Below, piece by piece: positions 28,790 through 37,111 of a DNA stretch of 64,000 nt. This DNA is from Clostridium manihotivorum. GTDB taxonomy: Bacteria; Bacillota; Clostridia; Clostridiales; Clostridiaceae. Every line of letters starts with the position of its first letter. Position 1 is the stretch's first letter. The position numbers and the translations under genes were made by a program. Location: contig NZ_CP025746.1 in the NCBI RefSeq assembly GCF_004015185.1, positions 5,101,776 through 5,165,775 on the forward strand, given 5' to 3'. Below the pieces are notes generated by a model that saw nothing but the letters and a program-made list of their open reading frames with translations, was not told the DNA's origin and did not search any database.

Positions 28790-29503
28790 TTGACTATTAA
28801 TATTGCACACAGAGGATTTAGTGGACAATACCCAGAAAATACTATGTTAGCTTTTCAAAAGGCCCTTGAGGCGAAGTGTGATGGAATTGAAACAGATGTA
28901 CAGTTGACTAAAGATAATATTCCAGTTTTGATTCATGACGAAACTCTTAATAGAACTTCTAACGGTTTTGGATTTATTAAAGATTACAACTACTCTGAAC
29001 TTATAAAATTAGACTTTGGAAATGGTGAGAAGCTACCAACCCTAGAAGAGTTCATAGCCTTTTCCAAAGGAAATAACCTATTCATGAATATTGAACTAAA
29101 AAACAGCATAATACCTTATAGTAATTTAGAAAATATAACTTTAGAGCTGCTTTATAAGTATAACTATCCAAAAGATAAAGTCATAATCTCTTCCTTTAAT
29201 CATTATTCCATGGTAAAGCTAAAAAACATAGATAGCAACATAAAGACCGGCCTACTATATGACTCATGGATATATAAGCCTGGTGACTACTGCAAGCTTT
29301 GCAATGCTGATGCTATGCATCCTCAATTTTGCTCCGTACTAGATAAGAAATTTGTAGATGACATAAAACAAAAAGGCTTTGAAATAAACACTTATACTGT
29401 TAATTACCCTGAGTATATGTCAAAACTAATAGATTTAGGTGTGGATGGTATAATAACCAATTATCCAGATGTATTGAGAGATTTACTTTCTAACAATCTA
29501 TAA
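28790..29503 (+). CDS. Glycerophosphodiester phosphodiesterase
   Basis: 237 residues, the short cytoplasmic GDPD form without signal peptide. Catalytic landmarks are AHRGFSGQYPENT near the start (first His and the Glu), GIETDVQLTKDNIPVLIHDE near residue 35 (metal-binding Glu/Asp and second His), and a late GVDGIITNYPD. It hydrolyses glycerophosphodiesters from lipid turnover to glycerol 3-phosphate and an alcohol. The TTG at 28790 has GAGGTG five bases upstream; the earlier TTG at 28775 would include that site. It stands alone, divergent from the LacI gene. Confidence 0.9.
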   Translation: MTINIAHRGFSGQYPENTMLAFQKALEAKCDGIETDVQLTKDNIPVLIHDETLNRTSNGFGFIKDYNYSELIKLDFGNGEKLPTLEEFIAFSKGNNLFMNIELKNSIIPYSNLENITLELLYKYNYPKDKVIISSFNHYSMVKLKNIDSNIKTGLLYDSWIYKPGDYCKLCNADAMHPQFCSVLDKKFVDDIKQKGFEINTYTVNYPEYMSKLIDLGVDGIITNYPDVLRDLLSNNL

Positions 29504-29601
29504 CTTTTCTTATACTACTTCTTAAAAAACAACATGTTGTTAAAGCTACGTTTGGAAATCGGTTAATTTAAGTATAAATACTTTCTTAATCTTCTGACAA
29601 A

Positions 29602-29677
29602 CAAAAAGGTTCCAAAATGAACTGTAATACTAATAATAGATGTTTCTATATTAGTTGTTTCAGTCCACTTTGGAACC
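29602..29677 (-). terminator. Long terminator of the pit operon
   Basis: GGTTCCAAA at 29608 pairs with TTTGGAACC ending at 29677, continuing through an imperfect stem with ACTAATA/TATTAGT inside. The minus strand ends TTTTTGTTTGT. Confidence 0.75.
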
Positions 29678-29693
29678 ATATATCTTTATGTAA

Positions 29694-30692
29694 TTATATT
29701 AGCTTTATTAAGAATATTGTTAGTCCACCTAACGTTGCACAGATTGGAATTGTTATAACCCATGTCCACGCTATACTCTGTGCTAAACTCCAGCTTACAG
29801 ATGAAAATCTCTTTGATGCACCAACACCCATTATAGATCCTGAAATTATATGAGTAGTACTTACAGGTGCATGAAGCATAGTCGCAGTAAATATAACTGC
29901 AGCAGCTCCAGTTTCAGCTGCAAATCCATTAACTGGCGCAAGTTTAGCCATGTTAACACCCATTGTCTTTATAATTTTCCATCCACCAATTGATGTTCCA
30001 AGTGCCATTGAGATAGCACATCCAGCCTTTACCCAGAAAGGTACATGAAATGTACTTATAAGCCCTCCACTTACTAAAGCCATCGATATTATACCCATTG
30101 ATTTTTGAGCATCATTTCCGCCATGGTTAAATGCCATTAGCGCAGCCGACAATATCTGAAGCTTTGAAAATGACTTTGTAACTTGGGCTGGCTTAGCTTT
30201 TCTTAGTATCCAATTTAGAGCAGTCATGAATAAATACCCCATTATAAAACCTATAACTGGTGATAAAAATAACCATAATACTATTTTCAATAAAAAGCTA
30301 TGCCAATAAACAACTGCAAAACTCATTTTATAAACTATTGCAGCTCCTATAAGGCCTCCAATTAGTGCATGTGAAGAACTACTAGGTATACCAAAATACC
30401 AAGTGATAAGATTCCATATAATTGCAGCAACCAATGCTGCAAGTACAACTGTCTGCGATATTAACTGTGTATTAACTATATCTGATCCCACAGTCTTAGC
30501 AACACTAGTACTTATAAATGCACCTACAAAGTTTAAGAAAGCAGACATAAGTATAGCTTGCTTAGGCGTAAGTACTCTTGTAGAAACAGAGGTAGCAATC
30601 GAGTTAGCAGTATCGTGGAAACCATTTATAAAGTCAAAGCCTAATGCTAGAACAACAACAATAACAGTTACTACTAATACAGAACTAGACAT
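29694..30692 (-). CDS. pit: Low-affinity inorganic phosphate transporter (Pit family)
   Basis: 332 residues with about ten membrane segments. Both duplicated Pit signatures are present: GFDFINGFHDTANSIAT near residue 18 and, in the second half, MAFNHGGNDAQKSMGIIS near residue 190. SSSSHALIGGLIG is near residue 110 and a matching STTHIISG lies later. Pit proteins move metal-phosphate with protons or Na+. The gene overlaps the end of the PhoU-like gene by eight bases, which indicates coupled translation and the usual DUF47-Pit partnership. Confidence 0.93.
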   Translation of the reverse strand: MSSSVLVVTVIVVVLALGFDFINGFHDTANSIATSVSTRVLTPKQAILMSAFLNFVGAFISTSVAKTVGSDIVNTQLISQTVVLAALVAAIIWNLITWYFGIPSSSSHALIGGLIGAAIVYKMSFAVVYWHSFLLKIVLWLFLSPVIGFIMGYLFMTALNWILRKAKPAQVTKSFSKLQILSAALMAFNHGGNDAQKSMGIISMALVSGGLISTFHVPFWVKAGCAISMALGTSIGGWKIIKTMGVNMAKLAPVNGFAAETGAAAVIFTATMLHAPVSTTHIISGSIMGVGASKRFSSVSWSLAQSIAWTWVITIPICATLGGLTIFLIKLI

Positions 30693-31308
30693 GCTTTGTT
30701 ACAACTCCTTCAATAACATTTGCAAGTTTTTCACATGAATCTATGGCATACTCTAATGCTTCGTAGATATCCTTCCAAATGATTATTTTGATTTCCTTTG
30801 TTTCTCCACTAAATAATGTTTTCATGCTTTCTCTAAATATTCTATCGCATTCATTTTCAAGCACGTTTACAGCTACTATTTTGCTCTTTATTTCAGTAGT
30901 ATTCTTCATGTTCTTAAAAGCCTTCATTAGAAGTATTAACTCTTCACTAGCTTTTACTATGTTTTTTGAGATTAACAAAGCGTTTTCGTTAACTTCATTA
31001 ACATTATACATCATAAATCTTGCTGCAGTGTCTTCAATATAATCAACAACGTCATCAAGTGCTTTTCCGATAATAAAGATATCTTCTCTGTCGATAGGTG
31101 TGATAAAGCTGTTATTCACTTCATCTAAAATGTTATGTAGCTTATCGTCTCCTTTGTGTTCGATATCCCTCAAGTGTTCATACTTTTCATTTGCCTCACT
31201 TGGAGACTTAACGAAATCATCAAGTGCAAGTGCAGCTTCATTTATGATTTCAGAAAATGAAATAAATAGATCAAAGAATTTGTCGTTTTTAGGTGATAAA
31301 TTAAACAT
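30685..31308 (-). CDS. PhoU-like (DUF47/YkaA) phosphate transport accessory protein
   Basis: 207 residues, mostly alpha-helical. It has the DUF47 features DIEHKGDDKLHNILDEVNNS near residue 48 and PIDREDIFIIGKALDDVVDYIED near residue 73, whose acidic patches bind metal clusters in PhoU folds. It partners Pit transporters, probably gating phosphate uptake. ATG with GGAGGA four bases upstream. First gene of a two-gene operon; a 33-bp palindrome with TTAAC arms lies 150 bp upstream and could be a phosphate-response site. Confidence 0.9.
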   Translation of the reverse strand: MFNLSPKNDKFFDLFISFSEIINEAALALDDFVKSPSEANEKYEHLRDIEHKGDDKLHNILDEVNNSFITPIDREDIFIIGKALDDVVDYIEDTAARFMMYNVNEVNENALLISKNIVKASEELILLMKAFKNMKNTTEIKSKIVAVNVLENECDRIFRESMKTLFSGETKEIKIIIWKDIYEALEYAIDSCEKLANVIEGVVTKHV

Positions 31309-31458
31309 AGCTTCCTCCTATGATTTAACATTATTTTGCTCAACTCTATTAATGATACAAGCTATTTGTTAAGATTGTGTTAAGTTCTATTAACTTTTTT
31401 AGCTTTTGCAATCATTTTTTAATATTAATAACTTATTCTAATCTTTTTTAACATTATT

Positions 31459-31491
31459 ATCATAAAGTTAACCTTTTTTTAACTTTATGAT
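31459..31491. promoter_or_regulatory. Palindrome upstream of the PhoU-like/pit operon
   Basis: ATCATAAAGTTAA and TTAACTTTATGAT form a perfect 13-bp inverted repeat with a seven-base spacer, about 150 bp before the first gene. Neighbouring TTAACA-like repeats recall PhoP boxes of Firmicutes. Operator function is inferred. Confidence 0.35.
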
Positions 31492-31691
31492 ATTTGTCTA
31501 ATTAACCAATATAGTAAATATAATACCTAATTAACATAACAATCAAACACAGGTAATTAATTACTAAGAATTCCATTAATGACTTATGTACATATATGTA
31601 ATTTACAAGCTTAGCCTTAAAACATATTATCTTTCATTCAGCCAAAATATACTCATGTTAAAATCGATTCAAACTATATAACATTTCTCTT

Positions 31692-31765
31692 TTTTACTGC
31701 TTAACCTAAAAAGCTGTTATAAAGCCTTTATATTATCAATTTTACTTAAGAAAAGTTTTCATAAT
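31692..31765 (+). repeat. Degenerate copy of repeat module B
   Basis: TTTACTGCTTAACCTAAA then AAGCTGTTATAAAGCCTTTA aligns loosely with module B at 47024 and 42583. It is the most diverged copy. Confidence 0.35.
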
Positions 31766-31784
31766 TGCCCAGACAGTATAAAAT

Positions 31785-31854
31785 ACCCAACTTCAACTTA
31801 GTTAAGAATATTTCTTAAAGTAATAATCTTACACTATAATTGTTGAAATTGGGT
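31785..31854. terminator. Hairpin after uraA
   Basis: ACCCAACTTCAAC pairs with GTTGAAATTGGGT (one mismatch) across a 44-base loop. The T tract is good on the plus strand and weaker (ATTTTATAC) on the minus strand, where uraA ends 29 bp before it. Confidence 0.55.
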
Positions 31855-31882
31855 GTTTTTTTATATTATAAAGCTATTCTAC

Positions 31883-33187
31883 TTATTCATTCATTAAGTT
31901 TAATTTATCGAATACTAAGAATACTAGGTTAAGCACCACACCTACAAGAGTTGCTAGTACCATCCCCTTTATTTCTACAGTTCCCAAAGTAATCTTTATT
32001 CCACTTAACCCTACTACGAATATTACTGAAGTCAACATTAAGTTTCTTTGTTTAGAGAAATCAACTTTTTCTTCTACAAAAGTTCTGAACCCTGCTATAG
32101 CTATAGTTCCAAATAGTAGAAGTGATACTCCTCCGATTACTGGAGTTGGAACACTCTTTATAATAGCTGCAAGCTTACCTGAGAAACCTAGAACTATCGA
32201 TAAAGCTCCTGCTCCCATTATTACATATACACTATATACCTTTGTTATTGCTAACACACCTATATTTTCACCGTATGTAGTTGTTGGTACAGATCCGAAA
32301 AATCCTGAAATTATAGTTGATAAACCGTCGCCTAACATTGATCTATGTAAGCCTGGATCTTCAGTTAAATCTCTTCCTACGATATTTCCTGTTACAGCTA
32401 AATGTCCTATATGCTCTGCCATAACAACAAAGGCTGCTGGCACTATAGTTATTATAGCTGTCATATTGAATTTTACCAATGAAAACTTAGGAATTGCTAT
32501 TATACTTGCCTTCCCTATTGTTGTAAAATCAACTACTCCCATAACTATTGAAAGTACATAACCTACTATAATACCTATAAGTATTGGTATTATTTTAAAG
32601 AATCCTCTACATAGTACTGAACATAATATTACAGTTAATAAAGTTATCATTGATATGATTGCCCAAGTTGGATTAAATACTTTTGTATTTGAACCGCCTA
32701 CTGCAAAACCAGCCATGTCAGCTGCTACAGGAACTAACTCAAGTCCTATTATTGCTACAATTGCTCCCATTGATGCTGGTGGGAAAACCTTCTTAATCCA
32801 ACCAACTCCAGTGTAACCTATTAATATAGCTACGGCTGCTAAAACTATACCTACTACTACAAACCCACTTTGGATTTCTCCAAAGCTTAAGTTTTTTCCC
32901 ATTAAAGCCAAAACTGGTGCTATAAAAGCAAAGCTTGATCCTAGGTATGCAGGTATCTTTTTCTTAGTTATGAAGGCGTATAAAAGAGTACCTATACCAT
33001 TGAAAAATAGAACTATTGATGGATCTACATTGAATAGAATTGGTACAAGAACTGATGATCCGAACATTGCAAACAAATGTTGCAAGCTTAGTGGAATTGC
33101 TGTCTTTAGCGGAAGCTTATCATTAACATCTATACTTCCAACCTTTGAGTTAAGAACTTCTTGTTTCTTTTGTACATTACTTGCCAT
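31883..33187 (-). CDS. uraA: Uracil permease
   Basis: 434 residues with 12-14 membrane segments of the NCS2 nucleobase:cation symporter family. PLSLQHLFAMFGSSVLVPIL near residue 32, KIPAYLGSSFAFIAPVLALM near residue 78, and VFPPASMGAIVAIIGLELVP near residue 135 match UraA/PyrP rather than xanthine permeases. The conserved Glu and His in AEHIGHLAVTG near residue 255 bind the base in UraA. Two PyrR-type RNA motifs in its leader fit pyrimidine control and confirm the substrate. ATG at 33187 with GGGGGG eight bases upstream. Monocistronic. Confidence 0.93.
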   Translation of the reverse strand: MASNVQKKQEVLNSKVGSIDVNDKLPLKTAIPLSLQHLFAMFGSSVLVPILFNVDPSIVLFFNGIGTLLYAFITKKKIPAYLGSSFAFIAPVLALMGKNLSFGEIQSGFVVVGIVLAAVAILIGYTGVGWIKKVFPPASMGAIVAIIGLELVPVAADMAGFAVGGSNTKVFNPTWAIISMITLLTVILCSVLCRGFFKIIPILIGIIVGYVLSIVMGVVDFTTIGKASIIAIPKFSLVKFNMTAIITIVPAAFVVMAEHIGHLAVTGNIVGRDLTEDPGLHRSMLGDGLSTIISGFFGSVPTTTYGENIGVLAITKVYSVYVIMGAGALSIVLGFSGKLAAIIKSVPTPVIGGVSLLLFGTIAIAGFRTFVEEKVDFSKQRNLMLTSVIFVVGLSGIKITLGTVEIKGMVLATLVGVVLNLVFLVFDKLNLMNE

Positions 33188-33232
33188 GAAAAAATCCCCC
33201 CTGTTTTGTTTTGGGGAAGCTTACGCTTCCTT

Positions 33233-33252
33233 TTTAGCCTCTCTGGACTAAA
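33233..33252 (-). promoter_or_regulatory. Second PyrR-type RNA hairpin, close to the uraA start
   Basis: Minus-strand TTTAG-TCCAGAGAGG-CTAAA carries the PyrR core AGTCCAGAGAGGCT in a hairpin 46-65 bases before the start codon. Just downstream GGAAGC/GCTTCC can form a hairpin, or TTCCCC can pair with the GGGGGG ribosome binding site. This suggests translational control (inference). Confidence 0.65.
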
Positions 33253-33291
33253 TTAAAAGTATGACTTATTCTTCTTTTTATTCTTTACTGT

Positions 33292-33372
33292 TCACCCTAC
33301 ATAGCTACGCCAAGGCCTTGATGCTACGAGGTTTAGCTAAGAAAAATTTATATATTTTTCTTAATAGTAAAA
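33292..33372 (+). repeat. Dispersed repeat, module B copy in the uraA leader
   Basis: TTTACTGTTCACCCTACATA, then GCCTTGATGCTACGAGGTTTAG and an AAGAAAAAT/ATTTTTCTT hairpin, ending AGTAAAAAA against the attenuator stem. Aligns with copies at 42583, 47024 and 52603. Confidence 0.6.
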
Positions 33373-33398
33373 AAAACTTCTTACTGCCGTAAGAAGTT
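33369..33398 (-). terminator. PyrR attenuator terminator of uraA
   Basis: AACTTCTTAC pairs perfectly with GTAAGAAGTT across a four-base loop, with eight T residues after it on the minus strand. It lies 28 bases past the PyrR-binding stem, the usual attenuator layout. Confidence 0.88.
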
Positions 33399-33426
33399 AT
33401 AAAAACATACAATAATTTCTATAATT

Positions 33427-33490
33427 ATATTCTACTCCTTACAGCCTCTCTGGACTGATTTAAAGGTTCTTAAGTTATCTAGTAGAATAT
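33427..33490 (-). promoter_or_regulatory. PyrR-binding anti-antiterminator of uraA
   Basis: A 10-bp perfect stem (ATATTCTACT/AGTAGAATAT, 33427-33436 with 33481-33490) encloses AGTCCAGAGAGGCT, matching the recalled PyrR consensus ARUCCNGNGAGGYU. PyrR with UMP would stabilise this stem and allow the terminator at 33369-33398 to form, shutting off uracil uptake when pyrimidines are ample. Confidence 0.88.
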
Positions 33491-33534
33491 ATCACAGGTT
33501 TAATAAAAAAGCAACAAAAAACTTATAATTTGGG

Positions 33535-34461
33535 TTATCTCTCTTCTCTAAAATAATTATTCCCAAGCCCCTTAGGAGGAGAATTCTTCTTTGATTTTTT
33601 TGCTGAAACAAATACCAATACTACTATAGTAACCAAATATGGAAGCATAGATAGGAAATATTGATTTATCGCAACTTTCCCCAATCTGAATCCTATTATA
33701 TCCAAACCTCCAAATAAATATGCCCCTAGAATTGCCTTATATGGATTCCATGCTGCAAATATAACTAAGGCAACTGCAATCCATCCTCTACCTGCAACTA
33801 TGTTTTCTTGCCATGCTGGCACATATACTAAGGAAAGATATGCTCCACCTAGACCTGCTAGAGCTCCACCTAGAACAATATTTATATATTTATATAGACC
33901 AACATTAATACTAACTGCATCAGCTGATGCTGGATTTTCTCCTACAGCCCTCAAGTTAAGCCCAGCCTTTGTATTATAAATATAAATTCCTATAACAATA
34001 GCTAGCAAATATGATATATAGACAAATATATCCTGTGTAAATAGTATTGGTCCTATATATGGAATCTTACTTAATAGAGGTATAGGCATTGGCGCAAAAA
34101 AGTTCTTTATTCCTTCTGGAACAACTTGACCTACTACCTTTTGACCAAGTAGGCTTGACATACCAGTACCAAATATGGTTAATGTTAAGCCTGTAACAAC
34201 TTGATTAGCTCTTAAGGTCACAGTTAACGCCCCAAATATAAAGCCTCCAAAGCCTCCAGCAACTATAGCTGCTAAAAGTGCTAAATATGGACTACCAGTG
34301 CTATATCCCACTATAAACCCCATTACTGCTCCTAGAAGCATCATTCCCTCAACTCCTAGGTTAAGGTTTCCTACCTTCTCTGTAAGTATTTCGCCCAAGG
34401 TAGCTAGTAAAAGAGGAGTTCCAGCTATTATTGCAGCATGTAAAAATGATACCACATTCAT
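33535..34461 (-). CDS. ABC transporter permease, nucleoside/BMP type (NupQ-like)
   Basis: 308 residues with eight to ten membrane segments of the BPD_transp_2 family. ATLGEILTEKVGNLNLGVEG near residue 20 and VTGLTLTIFGTGMSS near residue 92 are typical of the second permease of nucleoside importers (YufQ/NupQ). It overlaps the preceding permease gene by one base (TAATG) with AGGAGG upstream, so the two permeases are translationally coupled and probably form a heterodimer with the ATPase encoded next to them. Last gene of the riboswitch-controlled operon. Confidence 0.9.
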   Translation of the reverse strand: MNVVSFLHAAIIAGTPLLLATLGEILTEKVGNLNLGVEGMMLLGAVMGFIVGYSTGSPYLALLAAIVAGGFGGFIFGALTVTLRANQVVTGLTLTIFGTGMSSLLGQKVVGQVVPEGIKNFFAPMPIPLLSKIPYIGPILFTQDIFVYISYLLAIVIGIYIYNTKAGLNLRAVGENPASADAVSINVGLYKYINIVLGGALAGLGGAYLSLVYVPAWQENIVAGRGWIAVALVIFAAWNPYKAILGAYLFGGLDIIGFRLGKVAINQYFLSMLPYLVTIVVLVFVSAKKSKKNSPPKGLGNNYFREER

Positions 34462-35513
34462 TATTTATTCCTCCTAAAAGAAATTTTATATCTCATAAAC
34501 AAGTCGCTTCCTAATACAAAGAATAATATAAGTGCTTGTATTACTGATGCAGCCGCGTTAGGTATACCGAAGGCAGTCTGAATATAATTTCCACCTTCTA
34601 AAAGCGCTGCAAACAGTATTGAAACTACCATTATTACAACAGAATTCAGATTGGATAACCACGCAATTATTATAGCTGTATTTCCTACTCCTCCAGTTAT
34701 TTCAGTAGAAAGAGTTCCACTTACTGCTGAAGCTTGAATAAATCCAACTATACCACAAAGAGCACCACTTATAAAAATTGCTTTTAAAATAGTTTTATTT
34801 ATACCTATTCCCGCATATCTTGCAGTATTGTGACTTTCACCTATAACAGATATCTCATATCCAAGCTTTGAGTGCTTCATAACAAAATAGAATACTACTA
34901 CGATAATTATTGCAAATATCCATCCTATATGTATGTTAAACAATTTAGGCAATACTGCATTATCAGAAAAGTTAGGTATCTTAGGAAAATTCATTGCCTT
35001 CTTATCTCTAAGAGGACCATATTGAAGATAAGTTATGAATTTTAACGCTATATAATTGAGCATTAAAGTTATTATAGTTTCATTTGTATTGAAATAAACC
35101 TTCAATACACCAGCTATTAAAGACCACAATCCACCAAAAACTATTGCTGCCACTAACATCAGCAATAATAGTAGCGGTTTTGAAAGATTTGGCATATTAA
35201 GAGCCACCAAGGCTGAACCTAGAGCTCCCATAAATATTTGTCCTTCTCCGCCAATGTTCCAAAATAACATCTTAAAGGCAACTGAAATACCTATAGATGC
35301 AATAACTAATGGTATTGCTCTTATTATAGTCTGTCTTACTCTATAAGCAGAACCAAAAGAACCTTTTACCATGGAACCAAATACACTTATTGGATCATAT
35401 CCTAATATAGCTAAAAATATGCCAGATACTACGAATGCTGATAATATAGCAATAACCATTACTTTTATTCTTGTTGTTTTATTAATTTCTTCTCTTTTAA
35501 TAAGTCTCGCCAA
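34461..35513 (-). CDS. ABC transporter permease, nucleoside/BMP type (NupP-like)
   Basis: 350 residues, eight or more membrane segments. AFKMLFWNIGGEGQIFMGAL near residue 80 is the hallmark of the larger permease in purine nucleoside ABC importers. The start is TTG with AGGAGGGG at good spacing; no ATG fits. It begins 18 bp after the ATPase gene and ends by overlapping the second permease. Partners: ATPase 35532-37037, permease 33535-34461 and lipoprotein 37112-38218. Confidence 0.9.
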   Translation of the reverse strand: MARLIKREEINKTTRIKVMVIAILSAFVVSGIFLAILGYDPISVFGSMVKGSFGSAYRVRQTIIRAIPLVIASIGISVAFKMLFWNIGGEGQIFMGALGSALVALNMPNLSKPLLLLLMLVAAIVFGGLWSLIAGVLKVYFNTNETIITLMLNYIALKFITYLQYGPLRDKKAMNFPKIPNFSDNAVLPKLFNIHIGWIFAIIIVVVFYFVMKHSKLGYEISVIGESHNTARYAGIGINKTILKAIFISGALCGIVGFIQASAVSGTLSTEITGGVGNTAIIIAWLSNLNSVVIMVVSILFAALLEGGNYIQTAFGIPNAAASVIQALILFFVLGSDLFMRYKISFRRNK

Positions 35514-35531
35514 AGCTATCCCCTCCTAATT

Positions 35532-37037
35532 CTATTCATCTGCTCCAACCATCATGAGTCCAAGTTTTTCTCTAGTGGCATCTTCAGCTTTTATTATTCC
35601 GCTAGAAGCTCCATCACACATTACCATGATTCTATCGCAAAGCTGCATTAGAACATCTAGATCCTCACCAACGAACAGAACTGCAGTTCCTTTGGCTTTA
35701 GCTTCATTTATCAGATTATATATTATAAAACAAGTGTTGATATCTAATCCTCTTACTGGGTATGCCATTATCAATAATTTTGGATTTGAACTAAGTTCTC
35801 TTCCTAAAAGTATCTTTTGAATATTTCCACCAGAAAGGTATTTTATAGGATAATGAATACTTGGAGTCTTTATATCCAAAGTTCCTTTAATAGCTTTAGC
35901 CTTTTCAGCCACAGGCTTTCTATTAATTAGAAATCCTTTTTCAGCATAGTAAGTTTTTAGCAGCATATTATCTACCATGTCCATAGAACCTACAAGTCCC
36001 ATTCCTAATCTATCTTCAGGGATGAAACTCATGCTTATTCCTCTTTTAACGAACTCTCTTGGATTTTTCCCTTCTAAGCTTTCTCCTTCAAATACAATAC
36101 TTCCTGATTTCACATTACTTATTCCTGCAATAGCTTCACATAGTTCTTTTTGCCCAGAACCAGCTATTCCAGCAATACCAAAAACTTCACCGGCTTTAAT
36201 ATCGAAAGATATTGATTTTACTGCCTCGGATTTCTCTTCATTAAGAACAACTAAGTTATTTACTGTAAGCAATTTATCTTTTGAAGTGCATACCTCTCTC
36301 TTAATAGAAAGTTCAACAGCTCTTCCTACCATTGCTTCAGTAAGTTCCTTTGGATTAGTATCTGTTTTTTCTAAGGTTTTTACCGTCTCACCTTTTCTTA
36401 AGATAGTTATTTTATCGCAAATCTCCATTACTTCATCCATCTTATGAGAAATAAATATAAGTGCACATCCCTGCTCTTTCATCTTTCTCATAATTTTAAA
36501 CAGCTTTTCTGTTTCTTGAGGAGTAAATACAGTAGTTGGCTCATCTAGTATTAGAAGCTTTGCACCTCTATATAGAACCTTTAATATCTCTAGGTTTTGC
36601 CTTTCTCCAACTGACATGTCCATAACATACTTATCAAGTTCAACATCAAGAGCATAGGTTTCAATAATAGTTTTTATATCTTTATCAACTTTTTTATCAT
36701 TCCTAAATATGCTCCCTTTTTGACCTAAAAGTATGTTTTCTCTTGCAGTCATTGCTTCCACAAGTTTAAAGTGCTGATATATGGTTCCTACACCATGCTT
36801 CATTGCATCTTTAGGTGATGAAAAGCTTACTTTTTCTCCGTTCCACTCCATAGTACCACCATCAGGCATATACACTCCTGAGATTATACTTATTAAAGTA
36901 CTTTTACCAGCTCCATTTTCTCCTAAAAGTGCATGAATTTCTCCACTGTATATATCAAGATCAATGTCTTTATTAGCAGCTACTTTTCCGAAGGTTTTAC
37001 TTATTCCTTTTAATGCAATTAAAGGTTTCTTATTCAT
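35532..37037 (-). CDS. ABC transporter ATPase, nucleoside/BMP type (NupO-like)
   Basis: 501 residues with two fused ABC domains. Domain 1 is complete: Walker A LLGENGAGKST near residue 38, signature MSVGERQNLEI, Walker B LLILDEPTTVFTPQE. Domain 2 has the substituted Walker A GIAGSGQKEL and the weak site IMAYPVRGLD, the usual asymmetric pattern of sugar and nucleoside importer ATPases. Powers uptake through the two permeases. The ATG at 37037 has GGAGG five bases upstream; the codons before it overlap this site. Located 74 bp after the lipoprotein gene. Confidence 0.93.
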   Translation of the reverse strand: MNKKPLIALKGISKTFGKVAANKDIDLDIYSGEIHALLGENGAGKSTLISIISGVYMPDGGTMEWNGEKVSFSSPKDAMKHGVGTIYQHFKLVEAMTARENILLGQKGSIFRNDKKVDKDIKTIIETYALDVELDKYVMDMSVGERQNLEILKVLYRGAKLLILDEPTTVFTPQETEKLFKIMRKMKEQGCALIFISHKMDEVMEICDKITILRKGETVKTLEKTDTNPKELTEAMVGRAVELSIKREVCTSKDKLLTVNNLVVLNEEKSEAVKSISFDIKAGEVFGIAGIAGSGQKELCEAIAGISNVKSGSIVFEGESLEGKNPREFVKRGISMSFIPEDRLGMGLVGSMDMVDNMLLKTYYAEKGFLINRKPVAEKAKAIKGTLDIKTPSIHYPIKYLSGGNIQKILLGRELSSNPKLLIMAYPVRGLDINTCFIIYNLINEAKAKGTAVLFVGEDLDVLMQLCDRIMVMCDGASSGIIKAEDATREKLGLMMVGADE

Positions 37038-37111
37038 ATCTTCCTCCACAATATAAGAGAACTGAAGAATAGAATTCTTCAGCTCAAATTCAAAATTTTA
37101 TATAATGTCTA

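Larger units (their letters stand above)
31309..31882. other. 574-bp intergenic region between pit operon and uraA
   Basis: Contains the palindrome at 31459-31491, a degenerate copy of repeat module B at about 31692-31765, and a hairpin at 31785-31854. No ORF with a ribosome binding site was found. Confidence 0.5.

Noticed and set aside
29617-29853. 78-codon plus-strand frame
   Set aside because: It starts inside the pit terminator hairpin and runs antisense to pit; no ribosome binding site.
31883-33187. Xanthine permease, suggested by proximity to xpt
   Set aside because: Sequence landmarks match uracil permease, and the leader carries PyrR-type motifs rather than a purine aptamer.
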